Assembly (NCBI GenBank): GCA_965368585.1
Contig: CBDUNM010000035.1
Span: forward strand, 1-36,493
DNA: 36,493 nt
Origin: JARRQB01 sp965368585
GTDB lineage: Bacteria; Pseudomonadota; Gammaproteobacteria; Chromatiales; Chromatiaceae
Direction: 5' to 3'
Shown here: in pieces, positions 30,176 through 36,493 of the stretch
Layout of the letters: every line of letters starts with the position of its first letter
Numbering within the stretch: position 1 is the first letter of the stretch
The notes under the pieces: model-generated
Database searches by the model: none
The model's input: the letters and a program-made list of their open reading frames with translations, nothing else
What the model was told of the DNA's origin: nothing
Program-made: the position numbers and the translations under genes

Positions 30176-32014
30176 ATGCAAATGCTGAACAGGATGCTGC
30201 TCTCACAGTTCGGCGCGAGGGTCGATGACAGTCTCGACTTCAGTGCGTCCAAACAGGCGGTATTTCATGTGCTGCTGGTCAAGCCCACGAGATACGACGA
30301 CGATGGTTATCCCATACATTGGCTTCGTACCACGGTGCCGTCCAACTCTTTGGCCTGCATGTACGGGATAGCGATGGATTGTGCATCCCGCCGGGTCTTG
30401 GGTGGGGGCGTCGAAATTCGCATCGCTGCGATCGACGAGGCTCAACAATTGGTCGACTACGCTAAGCTGATAGCTAGGATCAACGCCGTTGGCCAGCGGC
30501 TTTTCTTATGTTTGGTCGGGGTACAATCGAACCAATTCCCGCGCGCGGTCGATATCGCCCAGCCCTTCTTGCGTGCCGGCTTGCCTGTTTGCATCGGCGG
30601 CTTCCATGTCTCGGGCTGTATCTCCATGCTCGACGAGCTGCCAGCCGAACTGGCGGACGCCACTGCGTCCGGCATTTCGCTTTTCGCTGGCGAAGCGGAA
30701 GAAGGTCGCTTCGACAAGTTGATCGCCGACGCGTGGGGCGCCTCACTGAAGCCCCTGTATGACTATGCTAAGTCGCTGGTTGATCTCGAAAATCAGCCCC
30801 TTCCAGATCTGCCGATTGCGGTTACTCGCGGCAACGTCACCAGTATTTCCACCGTCGACCTTGGTCGCGGTTGTCCGTTCGCATGCTCGTTCTGCTGCAT
30901 TATCAATGTCCAGGGACGAAAGAGCCGGTCACGGTCAGTAGCCGATCTGGAGCGGCTGATCCGCATCCATTACGCAAGAGGCATGAAAAACGTTTTCATC
31001 ACCGATGACAACTTTGCCCGCAACAGCTACTGGGAAGCCTACCTGGACAAACTGATCGAGCTCGGGGACGAAGGCGTCAGGCTGAGTTACATCATTCAGG
31101 TCGACACCATGTGTCACAAGATTCCCGGGTTCATCGATAAGGCAGCGAAGGCAGGCGTCGACCAAGTATTCGTCGGGCTCGAAAACATAAACCCGGATAA
31201 CCTCGCCGCCATGAAAAAGCAGCAAAACAGGATCACCGAATACCGCAAGATGCTTCTCGAGTGGAAACGCCACCCCGTCATTATCTGGGGTGCTTACATC
31301 ATTGGCCTGCCGGGGGACACTAGGGAATCCATTCTGCGAGACGTAGAGATCATAAAAAGAGAACTGCCGATCGACCTGCTGAATGCCTCAATACTGACGC
31401 CGCTGCCCGGTTCGGAAGACCACAAACGCATGCTCGACGAAGGGACGTGGATGGATCCCGATCTTAACAAATACGATCTGGCACACCGTGTCATCCATCA
31501 CCAGAAGATGACAGATGAGGAGCTGGATCTGGTTTATCAAGAGACATGGGATCGCTACTATACGCCCGAGCATATGATCACCGTGTTGAAACGGATGTTC
31601 GCCCTCGGTAGTGACAAGAAACTTAAAACCGTAGAAAGATTGATCGCGTTTGGCGTTAACACAAAAGTGCATAACTTGCGTTCTTACGATATGGGGTGGG
31701 TTCGTAAAAGACCGCGACACAGCCGCCGCCCCGGCTTGCCGACGGAGCCCTTCTTGGCTTTCTACACGAAGCACTTCCTCGGCGCGATCAAATCCTTTGC
31801 GGTCGTCCTCTATCGCTACAATGACTTGGTTCGAGCCATGAAAAGACTCGCAGCAGATCCTGAACGCAGTCGCTACAGAGACATTGCCATCACGCCTCCT
31901 GCGAATGAGGAGTTCGATCGCCTGGATCTATTCACCGTCACTACTGGCAGTCGAGCGGCAGTAGAAAAGCAGATTAGGCACGATGCAATCAAGGCCCGAC
32001 GAAAAAGTTCGTGA
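30176..32014 (+). CDS. radical SAM enzyme with B12-binding-like N-terminal region (orphan)
   Basis: The protein has 612 residues. The 4Fe-4S/SAM motif is RGCPFACSFC at 232-240 (C233, C237, C240). Further radical SAM core blocks are FITDDNFARNSYW, VFVGLENINPDNL and WGAYIIGLPGDTRESI. The N-terminal 200 residues have the layout of the cobalamin-binding Rossmann domain found in B12-dependent radical SAM enzymes, with VQSNQFPRAVDIAQPFLRAG and VCIGGFHVSG, but I do not see the DxHxxG cobalamin ligand motif. The C-terminal 130 residues are basic and unassigned. No partner enzyme or transporter is adjacent, so the substrate cannot be guessed. Codon use is less GC-biased than in the neighbours, which hints at transfer. 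Confidence 0.85.
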   Translation: MQMLNRMLLSQFGARVDDSLDFSASKQAVFHVLLVKPTRYDDDGYPIHWLRTTVPSNSLACMYGIAMDCASRRVLGGGVEIRIAAIDEAQQLVDYAKLIARINAVGQRLFLCLVGVQSNQFPRAVDIAQPFLRAGLPVCIGGFHVSGCISMLDELPAELADATASGISLFAGEAEEGRFDKLIADAWGASLKPLYDYAKSLVDLENQPLPDLPIAVTRGNVTSISTVDLGRGCPFACSFCCIINVQGRKSRSRSVADLERLIRIHYARGMKNVFITDDNFARNSYWEAYLDKLIELGDEGVRLSYIIQVDTMCHKIPGFIDKAAKAGVDQVFVGLENINPDNLAAMKKQQNRITEYRKMLLEWKRHPVIIWGAYIIGLPGDTRESILRDVEIIKRELPIDLLNASILTPLPGSEDHKRMLDEGTWMDPDLNKYDLAHRVIHHQKMTDEELDLVYQETWDRYYTPEHMITVLKRMFALGSDKKLKTVERLIAFGVNTKVHNLRSYDMGWVRKRPRHSRRPGLPTEPFLAFYTKHFLGAIKSFAVVLYRYNDLVRAMKRLAADPERSRYRDIAITPPANEEFDRLDLFTVTTGSRAAVEKQIRHDAIKARRKSS

Positions 32015-32761
32015 ATACGGAAAGTTGACTTTCACCTCTCGGGACGTGACAGTATTGACCGTATTTCCGTATGGGATAACACCCGCTGTTGGCGTGTCGA
32101 GCGGGGCTGAGAAATGTAGGTTGAATGGCGCTTGCTGCGACCTCCCCCGTGAAAAATGGAACTTCACGGGTCGTGGCGTCGATACGAGGCTTTGTCGAGG
32201 TCGAACATGGGGCGGCGCGTCGGGTAGTCCGCTTCCGTCCCGGTTAGATGGTACGGCGCCCGAGGACCTCCGCCTTCGGGCGAAGCGGCAGGGTGAAGAT
32301 GTAACGCATGTCACTTGTCGGGCGAAAGGGGCCCGACGTTTGTAATGAGGTCCGCATTGACAACGGGTTGTTGCGGACTAAAGTGTCAGCAAGTCGCGAT
32401 AGGGGGGAAAGCCCAGTTCAAGTGCCGAAGCCGGCTTGATCGCGGAAAACCCATTTCCAGGTGCATCTGATCGTCGCGTGGAACGCTGTTGCTGATAGGC
32501 GACGTTGCCGGCACGTATCGCCAGTTGCCCACTCTCGCAGAAGGATTGGCTGGAGAGCCCGTCGAGTCAATCGCGAACTCTGGGTGCGATCGGACCGCTG
32601 GCTGATGCTTGTGCGCGATCGGGTACCGATAGGCTATCCGGCGTCAAGCATCGCGTTGTCGAATGTCGGCATATGGGAATTGCCCCGCATCGTATTCCGG
32701 TTCAACGCACGGTTAATAGGTTTTTCACGCAATCGATCGATAAAAACACGGGAGTCCGAAC
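32015..32761. other. 747-bp non-coding stretch with several perfect inverted repeats
   Basis: No believable gene is present; the longer open frames on either strand have no domain pattern. Inverted repeats: ATACGGAAA (32015-32023) with TTTCCGTAT (32064-32072), starting immediately after the radical SAM stop; CCCGTGAA (32146-32153) with TTCACGGG (32163-32170); GTCGGGC (32317-32323) with GCCCGAC (32331-32337). The last few dozen bases provide the GGGAG ribosome site for the phasin-like gene. The spacing suggests mobile-element remains, structured RNA or transcript ends, none of which I can decide. Confidence 0.45.
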
Positions 32762-33646
32762 ATGTTCAAAATCTATAAAGAGATGTTTAAGGATCTGCGC
32801 GATATGCAGGACAAGCTGTGGAAGGGATCTCCCGAAAACGTTCCAGACTTTGCCTTTCCGCGGCAACTGAGTGCCTGGCAACTCCAGACGCTCAAGGACA
32901 TGAGCACCTGGGCCGAAAAAGCCGTCAGCCATTCTCTGGAATTGCAGCAGGAATGGTTGGAGCAATGGTCCGGGCGGGCGGACAGCAAGAAGCTGAAGCC
33001 GAAGGTCTTCGCCGATCTCAACGCTGAGGCCCGCGATTCCATGCAACGATGGCTGGAAAATCAGAATCAACTATGGGATCAATGGGTACAGGTCGTAAGG
33101 CGTAGCACCGGCTCCGATGCCTTGCCGGACTTCGACGAGTGGAACAAAGCCGTCCAGGAATCCGTCCAGGATCAGATGAATCTGTTGCGCAGCTGGTCTG
33201 AGATAACTGACTTCGAAAAACTGTCACCCAAGGAGTCGGGAAAGCTAACCGAGCAAATCTCGAAATCGATACAGAAATCCATTGCTACTCAGCAACGGTT
33301 GTGGAGTCATTGGTTCAAGGACCTGGGTCGTCCCGCCACCGGTGAGGACGCCGTAGATACCGCGCCGTCTGAAAAAACCGCGACCAAGCCGCGAAAAGAA
33401 GCCAGTGCCGCGCCAAAGACCAAGGTGCAGCTACCGGAGGCCAAGGACGACCTGAAGCAAATATCGGGAATCGGCGCCGGTCTTGAAAAAAAACTGAATA
33501 GCGAGGGCATTCTAACCTTCGAACAGGTCGCAAAGCTCAGCGAAGACGACATTGCTCGCCTGGAAGAGCGCGTCATACGTTTCCCGGGACGCATCAAGCG
33601 AGAGCAATGGGTCGAGCAGGCAAAAAAGCTCGCTGCCGACAAATAG
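32762..33646 (+). CDS. phasin-like protein fused to a helix-hairpin-helix domain
   Basis: The protein has 294 residues. Residues 1-190 are all-helical and tryptophan-rich, with repeated amphipathic helices (LQQEWLEQWSGRADS, MQRWLENQNQLWDQWVQ, QQRLWSHWFKDLG). That is the pattern of phasin/PhaE-type granule-associated proteins. A Lys/Ala/Pro linker (about 195-228, with EKTATKPRKEASAAPKTKV) leads to a C-terminal helix-hairpin-helix domain at 229-294: DDLKQISGIGAGLEKKLNSE, ILTFEQVAKLSEDD and FPGRIKREQWVEQAKKLA. The latter closely matches the HhH tail known from NuoE-type and L21-type fusions. GGGAG lies 8 nt before the ATG. No PHA synthase gene is adjacent. A granule-to-nucleic-acid tether is a possible role but is inference only. 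Confidence 0.75.
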   Translation: MFKIYKEMFKDLRDMQDKLWKGSPENVPDFAFPRQLSAWQLQTLKDMSTWAEKAVSHSLELQQEWLEQWSGRADSKKLKPKVFADLNAEARDSMQRWLENQNQLWDQWVQVVRRSTGSDALPDFDEWNKAVQESVQDQMNLLRSWSEITDFEKLSPKESGKLTEQISKSIQKSIATQQRLWSHWFKDLGRPATGEDAVDTAPSEKTATKPRKEASAAPKTKVQLPEAKDDLKQISGIGAGLEKKLNSEGILTFEQVAKLSEDDIARLEERVIRFPGRIKREQWVEQAKKLAADK

Positions 33647-33919
33647 CTGCGACACCTCTCCGGGCGGCGCGGACGGCATGCGATTCAGACCCCCGGCAGG
33701 CGGCGGATTAGCATGCCTGCCGAGGTTGGTCGACTTCCGGCTGCCTCATCGTCCGGAGGCGGGTCTCCCGTTTACGAATCGCGCGACAAGTTTCATCAAC
33801 CGTAGGCGCCGAGCCCCCTCGGCGATATGCATCCGATCGTTACCTTATCGGGCAACGTCTTTCAAACTTCGGCACGACTCTTCATCCGACTGACTGATAC
33901 CAAGAGGTTATGTAAGCAC

Positions 33920-34270
33920 ATGCAATCCTTGAAAGCAGGCGACCTTAAACCGGGCATGGTTCTCAAAGACGCAAAACAAAACGTGTACCTAGTCGTTTCC
34001 AAACCGGGCGGGGGGCGTTTATTGCTGAAGCTCGGGACCGGCGACGGCGGGCCGATATTGGTCAACCCGAATCGCATAGGCAAATGGCAGAACATCGAGC
34101 TTTCCCAGGACAAACTCGACTGGCAGCATTTCCGCGATGCCTTGCTGGAATGGGAGTTTTCGCCTGTTTACGACTCCAGTCTCACGCTCAAGCAGATCAA
34201 CAAGATATTCGGGCTGAATGTGTCGCTGGAAGATATTCTCAAGGACAAGCGCAAGAAAAACACCGCCTGA
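33920..34270 (+). CDS. hypothetical protein, 116 aa
   Basis: I do not recognise the family. From the ATG at 33920 it reads MQSLKAGDLKPGMVLKDAKQ, a compact beta-barrel-like start reminiscent of small nucleic-acid or translation-factor folds, then GGGRLLLKLGTGDGGPILVN. A helical C-terminal half has WQHFRDALLEWEFSP and a basic end DKRKKNTA. A longer frame from 33827 adds 31 residues without homology or a better ribosome site, so the shorter start was kept. It follows the phasin-like gene by 273 bp on the same strand. Confidence 0.65.
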   Translation: MQSLKAGDLKPGMVLKDAKQNVYLVVSKPGGGRLLLKLGTGDGGPILVNPNRIGKWQNIELSQDKLDWQHFRDALLEWEFSPVYDSSLTLKQINKIFGLNVSLEDILKDKRKKNTA

Positions 34271-34298
34271 GCGGAATCAGGTTAACGAAGCAGCTGAG

Positions 34299-34391
34299 GC
34301 TTTCCTCCCTCAGGAGGGTGTCGTAAAAGATCCCTCTCCCGGCGGGAGAAGGAGCACGGACTTTTGCGACGCCCTCCTCAGAGGGAAGGCA
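34299..34391. repeat. MITE/REP-like element with about 40-bp imperfect terminal inverted repeats
   Basis: The left arm GCTTTCCTCCCTCAGGAGGG then TGTCGTAAAAG (34299-34329) matches the reverse complement of the right arm, which reads CTTTTGCGACGCCCTCCTCA then GAGGGAAGGC (34361-34390). Differences are a few substitutions and two 1-2 nt gaps. The centre is the palindromic core CTCTCCCGGCGGGAGA (34334-34349), also found near 16661. A separate 7-bp stem, ACCGCTC/GAGCGGT (34391-34397 and 34407-34413), follows. It lies between convergent genes and could also end transcription both ways. Confidence 0.6.
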
Positions 34392-34530
34392 CCGCTCTTC
34401 CGGTCGGAGCGGTCTGAGCCCGAACAGGTCAAACTGCAACGACGAAAATATGGGTCAAAAAATCAATCAAACGCCCTCAGCGATGCTTCGAACCTCGATG
34501 TTCACATCCTGCCTTCATGCAATATGCAGG

Positions 34531-35742
34531 CTAAGTCCCTTCCAGGGATTCGAGATAAGCCAGCCACTGCTCGGCATCTTGTTTCGTAGTGCTCAACTTC
34601 GCCGCCTCGACGAACGCCGCTTTTGCGGTCTCGAGCGATTTGCCGTGTTGGCGCGCGATGCCGAGCAGCAGCCAGGTGCGCCCGGATTCGGCGTCGGTCA
34701 ACTCGCCCTTGAGCACGCCGAGCAGGGCACTTTCGGCCTGCCGCCAGTTTTCGGATACCAGGTGGAGCTGGGCGAGGCGCAGGCCAAGCCCTGGGCCTGC
34801 ACCGCCGTGTTTGATCGCTTTTTCCAACGCCACGATGCTCCGCTCGGTTTCGCGCGCCTGATACCAGCCGTTGGCAGCCTGCTCCCAGTTTTTTCGCAGC
34901 GTTCGGATGCGCCCGGCCGCGATCTCCGTTTCGATCAGCTGCGCCGCCTTGTATGGCGCGTCGCGTTGTGCGTAGAGTTGCGCAAGATTCAGCAGGTCGC
35001 GCTCCGATTCCAAGTGCCCGCGCAGATAGGCCAGCTCCGTGACCGCGAGCGCATCCCGGTAACGCTGGCGTAACAGCTCGATTCCAGCGAGCTGGCGCCA
35101 GTACACGCTGCGCGTCGGAAACAGCTTTATCATCGTGCGCAGCAGTTTGGCGCACTGAGCATATTCTTTCAGTTCGCTATAGGCGCCGAGCAGTCCCTGA
35201 TACCAGCTCTCCCTGGGGCGTTTGCTGCGTGCGATGGCCTGGCGCAAGGGTTTTACGGAGGATCGAAAATGCTTCAGTTGCAGATGCGCGCTACCGAGTA
35301 AGGCATAGGCCTCGGCTTTGGGTTCCGCTTCCTGGTCGAACCATTGCTCCAGTTGCCGGATTGCGGGGGTGAACCGTTCCGTCGCCATGTAGAGTTGGGC
35401 AAGATTGTAGCGGGTGCGTTGTTGCGCGTCGTCCGGCAGGACCGCGAGCACCAGACTGCGTTCCAGCATGGGAATTGCCGCGGCGGGTCGATCTCGCGAC
35501 ATCTCGGCATGGGCCAGCGACTGTAGAGCGACCGCCTGTTCGTAAGGACGCTCGGCAGACGCATTCGCCAACTTTGCAAGTACCTTGATCGCCTGGCTGG
35601 TCTTGCCCGCGGCCAGCAACTCCTGCGCCGACTGTATCGTCTCGTACGTCAGCTTGGACAAGGCAGGCGTTGCGGCGCTCGGACACTGCGCGAACCCTAT
35701 GAAGATCAAATAAAACCCGACGGCAATGCGTTGTCGCATCAT
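34531..35742 (-). CDS. tetratricopeptide-repeat protein of a TonB system
   Basis: The protein has 403 residues. A signal peptide-like start (MMRQRIAVGFYLIFIGFAQC) is followed by a solenoid of TPR units, for example AYALLGSAHLQLKHFRSSVK and YWRQLAGIELLRQRYRDALA, each with the small/large residue pattern of the family. It is probably periplasmic. A TPR gene at the end of an exbB-exbD-tonB operon is the known arrangement of the TonB2-type systems of Vibrio and relatives, where the TPR partner contributes to the energy-transduction complex. The start ATG at 35742 overlaps the tonB stop (ATGATGA-type junction); the next codon, also ATG, at 35739 is an alternative. AAGGG lies just upstream. Confidence 0.85.
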   Translation of the reverse strand: MMRQRIAVGFYLIFIGFAQCPSAATPALSKLTYETIQSAQELLAAGKTSQAIKVLAKLANASAERPYEQAVALQSLAHAEMSRDRPAAAIPMLERSLVLAVLPDDAQQRTRYNLAQLYMATERFTPAIRQLEQWFDQEAEPKAEAYALLGSAHLQLKHFRSSVKPLRQAIARSKRPRESWYQGLLGAYSELKEYAQCAKLLRTMIKLFPTRSVYWRQLAGIELLRQRYRDALAVTELAYLRGHLESERDLLNLAQLYAQRDAPYKAAQLIETEIAAGRIRTLRKNWEQAANGWYQARETERSIVALEKAIKHGGAGPGLGLRLAQLHLVSENWRQAESALLGVLKGELTDAESGRTWLLLGIARQHGKSLETAKAAFVEAAKLSTTKQDAEQWLAYLESLEGT

Positions 35743-36380
35743 GAGCCCTTCCCCCGCAAGCGAAAATCGACCAACTGCTCGACCCTGGCCTCGACCGGCC
35801 GACCATCCTCGATCCGCGGTTTGAACTTCCACTTGGACACCGCGCGGATCGCCTCGTGGTCAAATACGTCCGGCGGGTCGGCATCGATCACGACGACATC
35901 GCGCACGCTGCCCTCGGCAGTGATCTCAAAGGAGACCTTTACCCACCCTTCGATACCGCGACGCTTGGCGCGATATGGATACTGCGGCGGCAGCCGGGAC
36001 AACACCGTGAAATCCCGGTCGGGCGGACCTTGCCGCACCGGGCCGATATACGGCCCCGCCATGTTCAGCGGTATGCTGGGCACGGCGAAGGCGACATCCG
36101 GCGCGCGCACGACCGGTCGCGTAGCGGCCGTTGGCGGCAGCTGCGGGATGGCCGGTCGCGGGTCCTGCGGCGGTGGCGGCTCCTGCGGCAATTCGCGTTT
36201 TTTGAGCCGGGCCTCGGGTTTGCGCTGCAGGCGCACGAACTCCATTCTCGGGCGCTCGCGCGCCGTCTGGACCTCCGCATGCTCGCGCATCACCAGCCAT
36301 TGCATACTCCATAGCAAGGCGACGGCGGCGAACGTGCCGCCCGCGACGGATACGATCAGGCGTGTCAGGGTATGCAGCAT
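35739..36380 (-). CDS. tonB: TonB-family energy transducer
   Basis: The protein has 213 residues. It has one N-terminal membrane anchor (TLTRLIVSVAGGTFAAVALL), a proline-rich periplasmic span (QEPPPPQDPRPAIPQLPP), and a C-terminal TonB domain. The latter carries the conserved RAKRRGIEGWVKVSFEI, the aspartate-rich VVVIDADPPDVFD and SKWKFKPRIEDGRPVE. It links the ExbB/ExbD motor to outer-membrane receptors for siderophores or other large solutes. It is shorter than E. coli TonB, as expected of TonB2-type proteins. It lies 12 bp after exbD and is coupled to the TPR gene. Confidence 0.93.
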   Translation of the reverse strand: MLHTLTRLIVSVAGGTFAAVALLWSMQWLVMREHAEVQTARERPRMEFVRLQRKPEARLKKRELPQEPPPPQDPRPAIPQLPPTAATRPVVRAPDVAFAVPSIPLNMAGPYIGPVRQGPPDRDFTVLSRLPPQYPYRAKRRGIEGWVKVSFEITAEGSVRDVVVIDADPPDVFDHEAIRAVSKWKFKPRIEDGRPVEARVEQLVDFRLRGKGS

Positions 36381-36392
36381 GTCACACCCGGC

Positions 36393-36493
36393 TCAACGCG
36401 TGCCTTCCTCTGCGGCGATCGCGACATCGCTGACGCCGGCCAGACGGACCTGATCCATGAAAAAGTCTCCCGGTTTCTCACGGCCATCGCCGA
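36393..36493 (-). CDS. exbD: ExbD C-terminal end (continues beyond the window)
   Basis: Only the last 33 residues are visible: GDGREKPGDFFMDQVRLAGV, then SDVAIAAEEGTR and a stop. The VMDxxRxAGVxxVAIAxE pattern (here FMDQVRLAGVSDVAIAAE) is the ExbD/TolR C-terminus. ExbD forms the proton-driven motor of TonB systems with ExbB. The gene precedes tonB by 12 bp on the same strand; exbB is presumably further upstream, outside the window. Confidence 0.88.
   Translation of the reverse strand, partial: GDGREKPGDFFMDQVRLAGVSDVAIAAEEGTR

Noticed and set aside
31983..32345. 120-aa plus-strand open frame after the radical SAM gene
   Set aside because: It overlaps the 3' end of that gene, runs through perfect hairpins and shows no domain pattern.
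1..36493. tRNA, rRNA or CRISPR array
   Set aside because: Looked for the T-loop GGTTCGAATCC pattern, rRNA-like stretches and regularly spaced repeats; found none.

Overview
The window looks like chromosomal DNA of a GC-rich gammaproteobacterium, probably an environmental lineage near the Chromatiales / Ectothiorhodospiraceae. That placement is inferred from gene content. It rests on a class I (enterobacterial-type) adenylate cyclase, the lptM-lysA-dapF neighbourhood, argH divergent from an algZ/algR pair, a Mg-type hemB, and an exbD-tonB-TPR operon. There is no tRNA, rRNA or CRISPR array that I can see.

Layout. 1-6.8 kb, all minus strand: a PAS/degenerate-GGDEF gene leads into cyaA, then a glycine-zipper lipoprotein, lptM, lysA, a SAM methyltransferase, a decayed LysE-type exporter and the 5' end of dapF. 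The lysine/diaminopimelate cluster is conserved but has been interrupted between lysA and dapF. 7.1-9.8 kb: an unrecognised small protein, a MazG-like pyrophosphohydrolase, and a secreted CAP-domain protein with four tandem paired-cysteine repeats. 9.8-16.6 kb: argH (minus), then algZ-algR, a membrane protein, an MBL-fold hydrolase with an altered metal site (minus), hemB and aroE. 16.8-20.2 kb, minus: an EF-hand protein that seems to start at ATA, then (reading in transcription order from 20.2 kb downward) a cytochrome b561-type protein, a PepSY protein, a response regulator and a sensor kinase in one tight operon.

20.3-24.1 kb is an accessory and partly decayed island. It carries an IS-end-like fragment, three hairpins that resemble worn integron attC sites, an 85-aa orphan, a truncated TIR/deoxyribosyltransferase-fold gene, tag (3-methyladenine glycosylase I), a PNPOx-like pseudogene with two in-frame stops, and a small membrane protein. 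No integrase is present in the window, so the cassette interpretation is only a hypothesis.

24.2-36.5 kb returns to ordinary chromosome: a transglutaminase-like protein, a large lipoprotein, a gamma-carbonic anhydrase, a LemA-GIDE pair in which the GIDE protein carries an EF-hand loop, and another lipoprotein. These are followed by an orphan radical SAM enzyme, a 750-bp hairpin-rich non-coding stretch, a phasin-like protein fused to a helix-hairpin-helix domain, an unrecognised protein, a 93-bp MITE/REP-like inverted repeat, and an exbD-tonB-TPR operon (minus) that runs off the end.

The items most worth following up are the phasin-HhH fusion, the cysteine-repeat CAP protein, the PAS/GGDEF-cyaA coupling, the cassette-like island and the orphan radical SAM gene. 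Identifications are by eye from sequence motifs; no database search was made.
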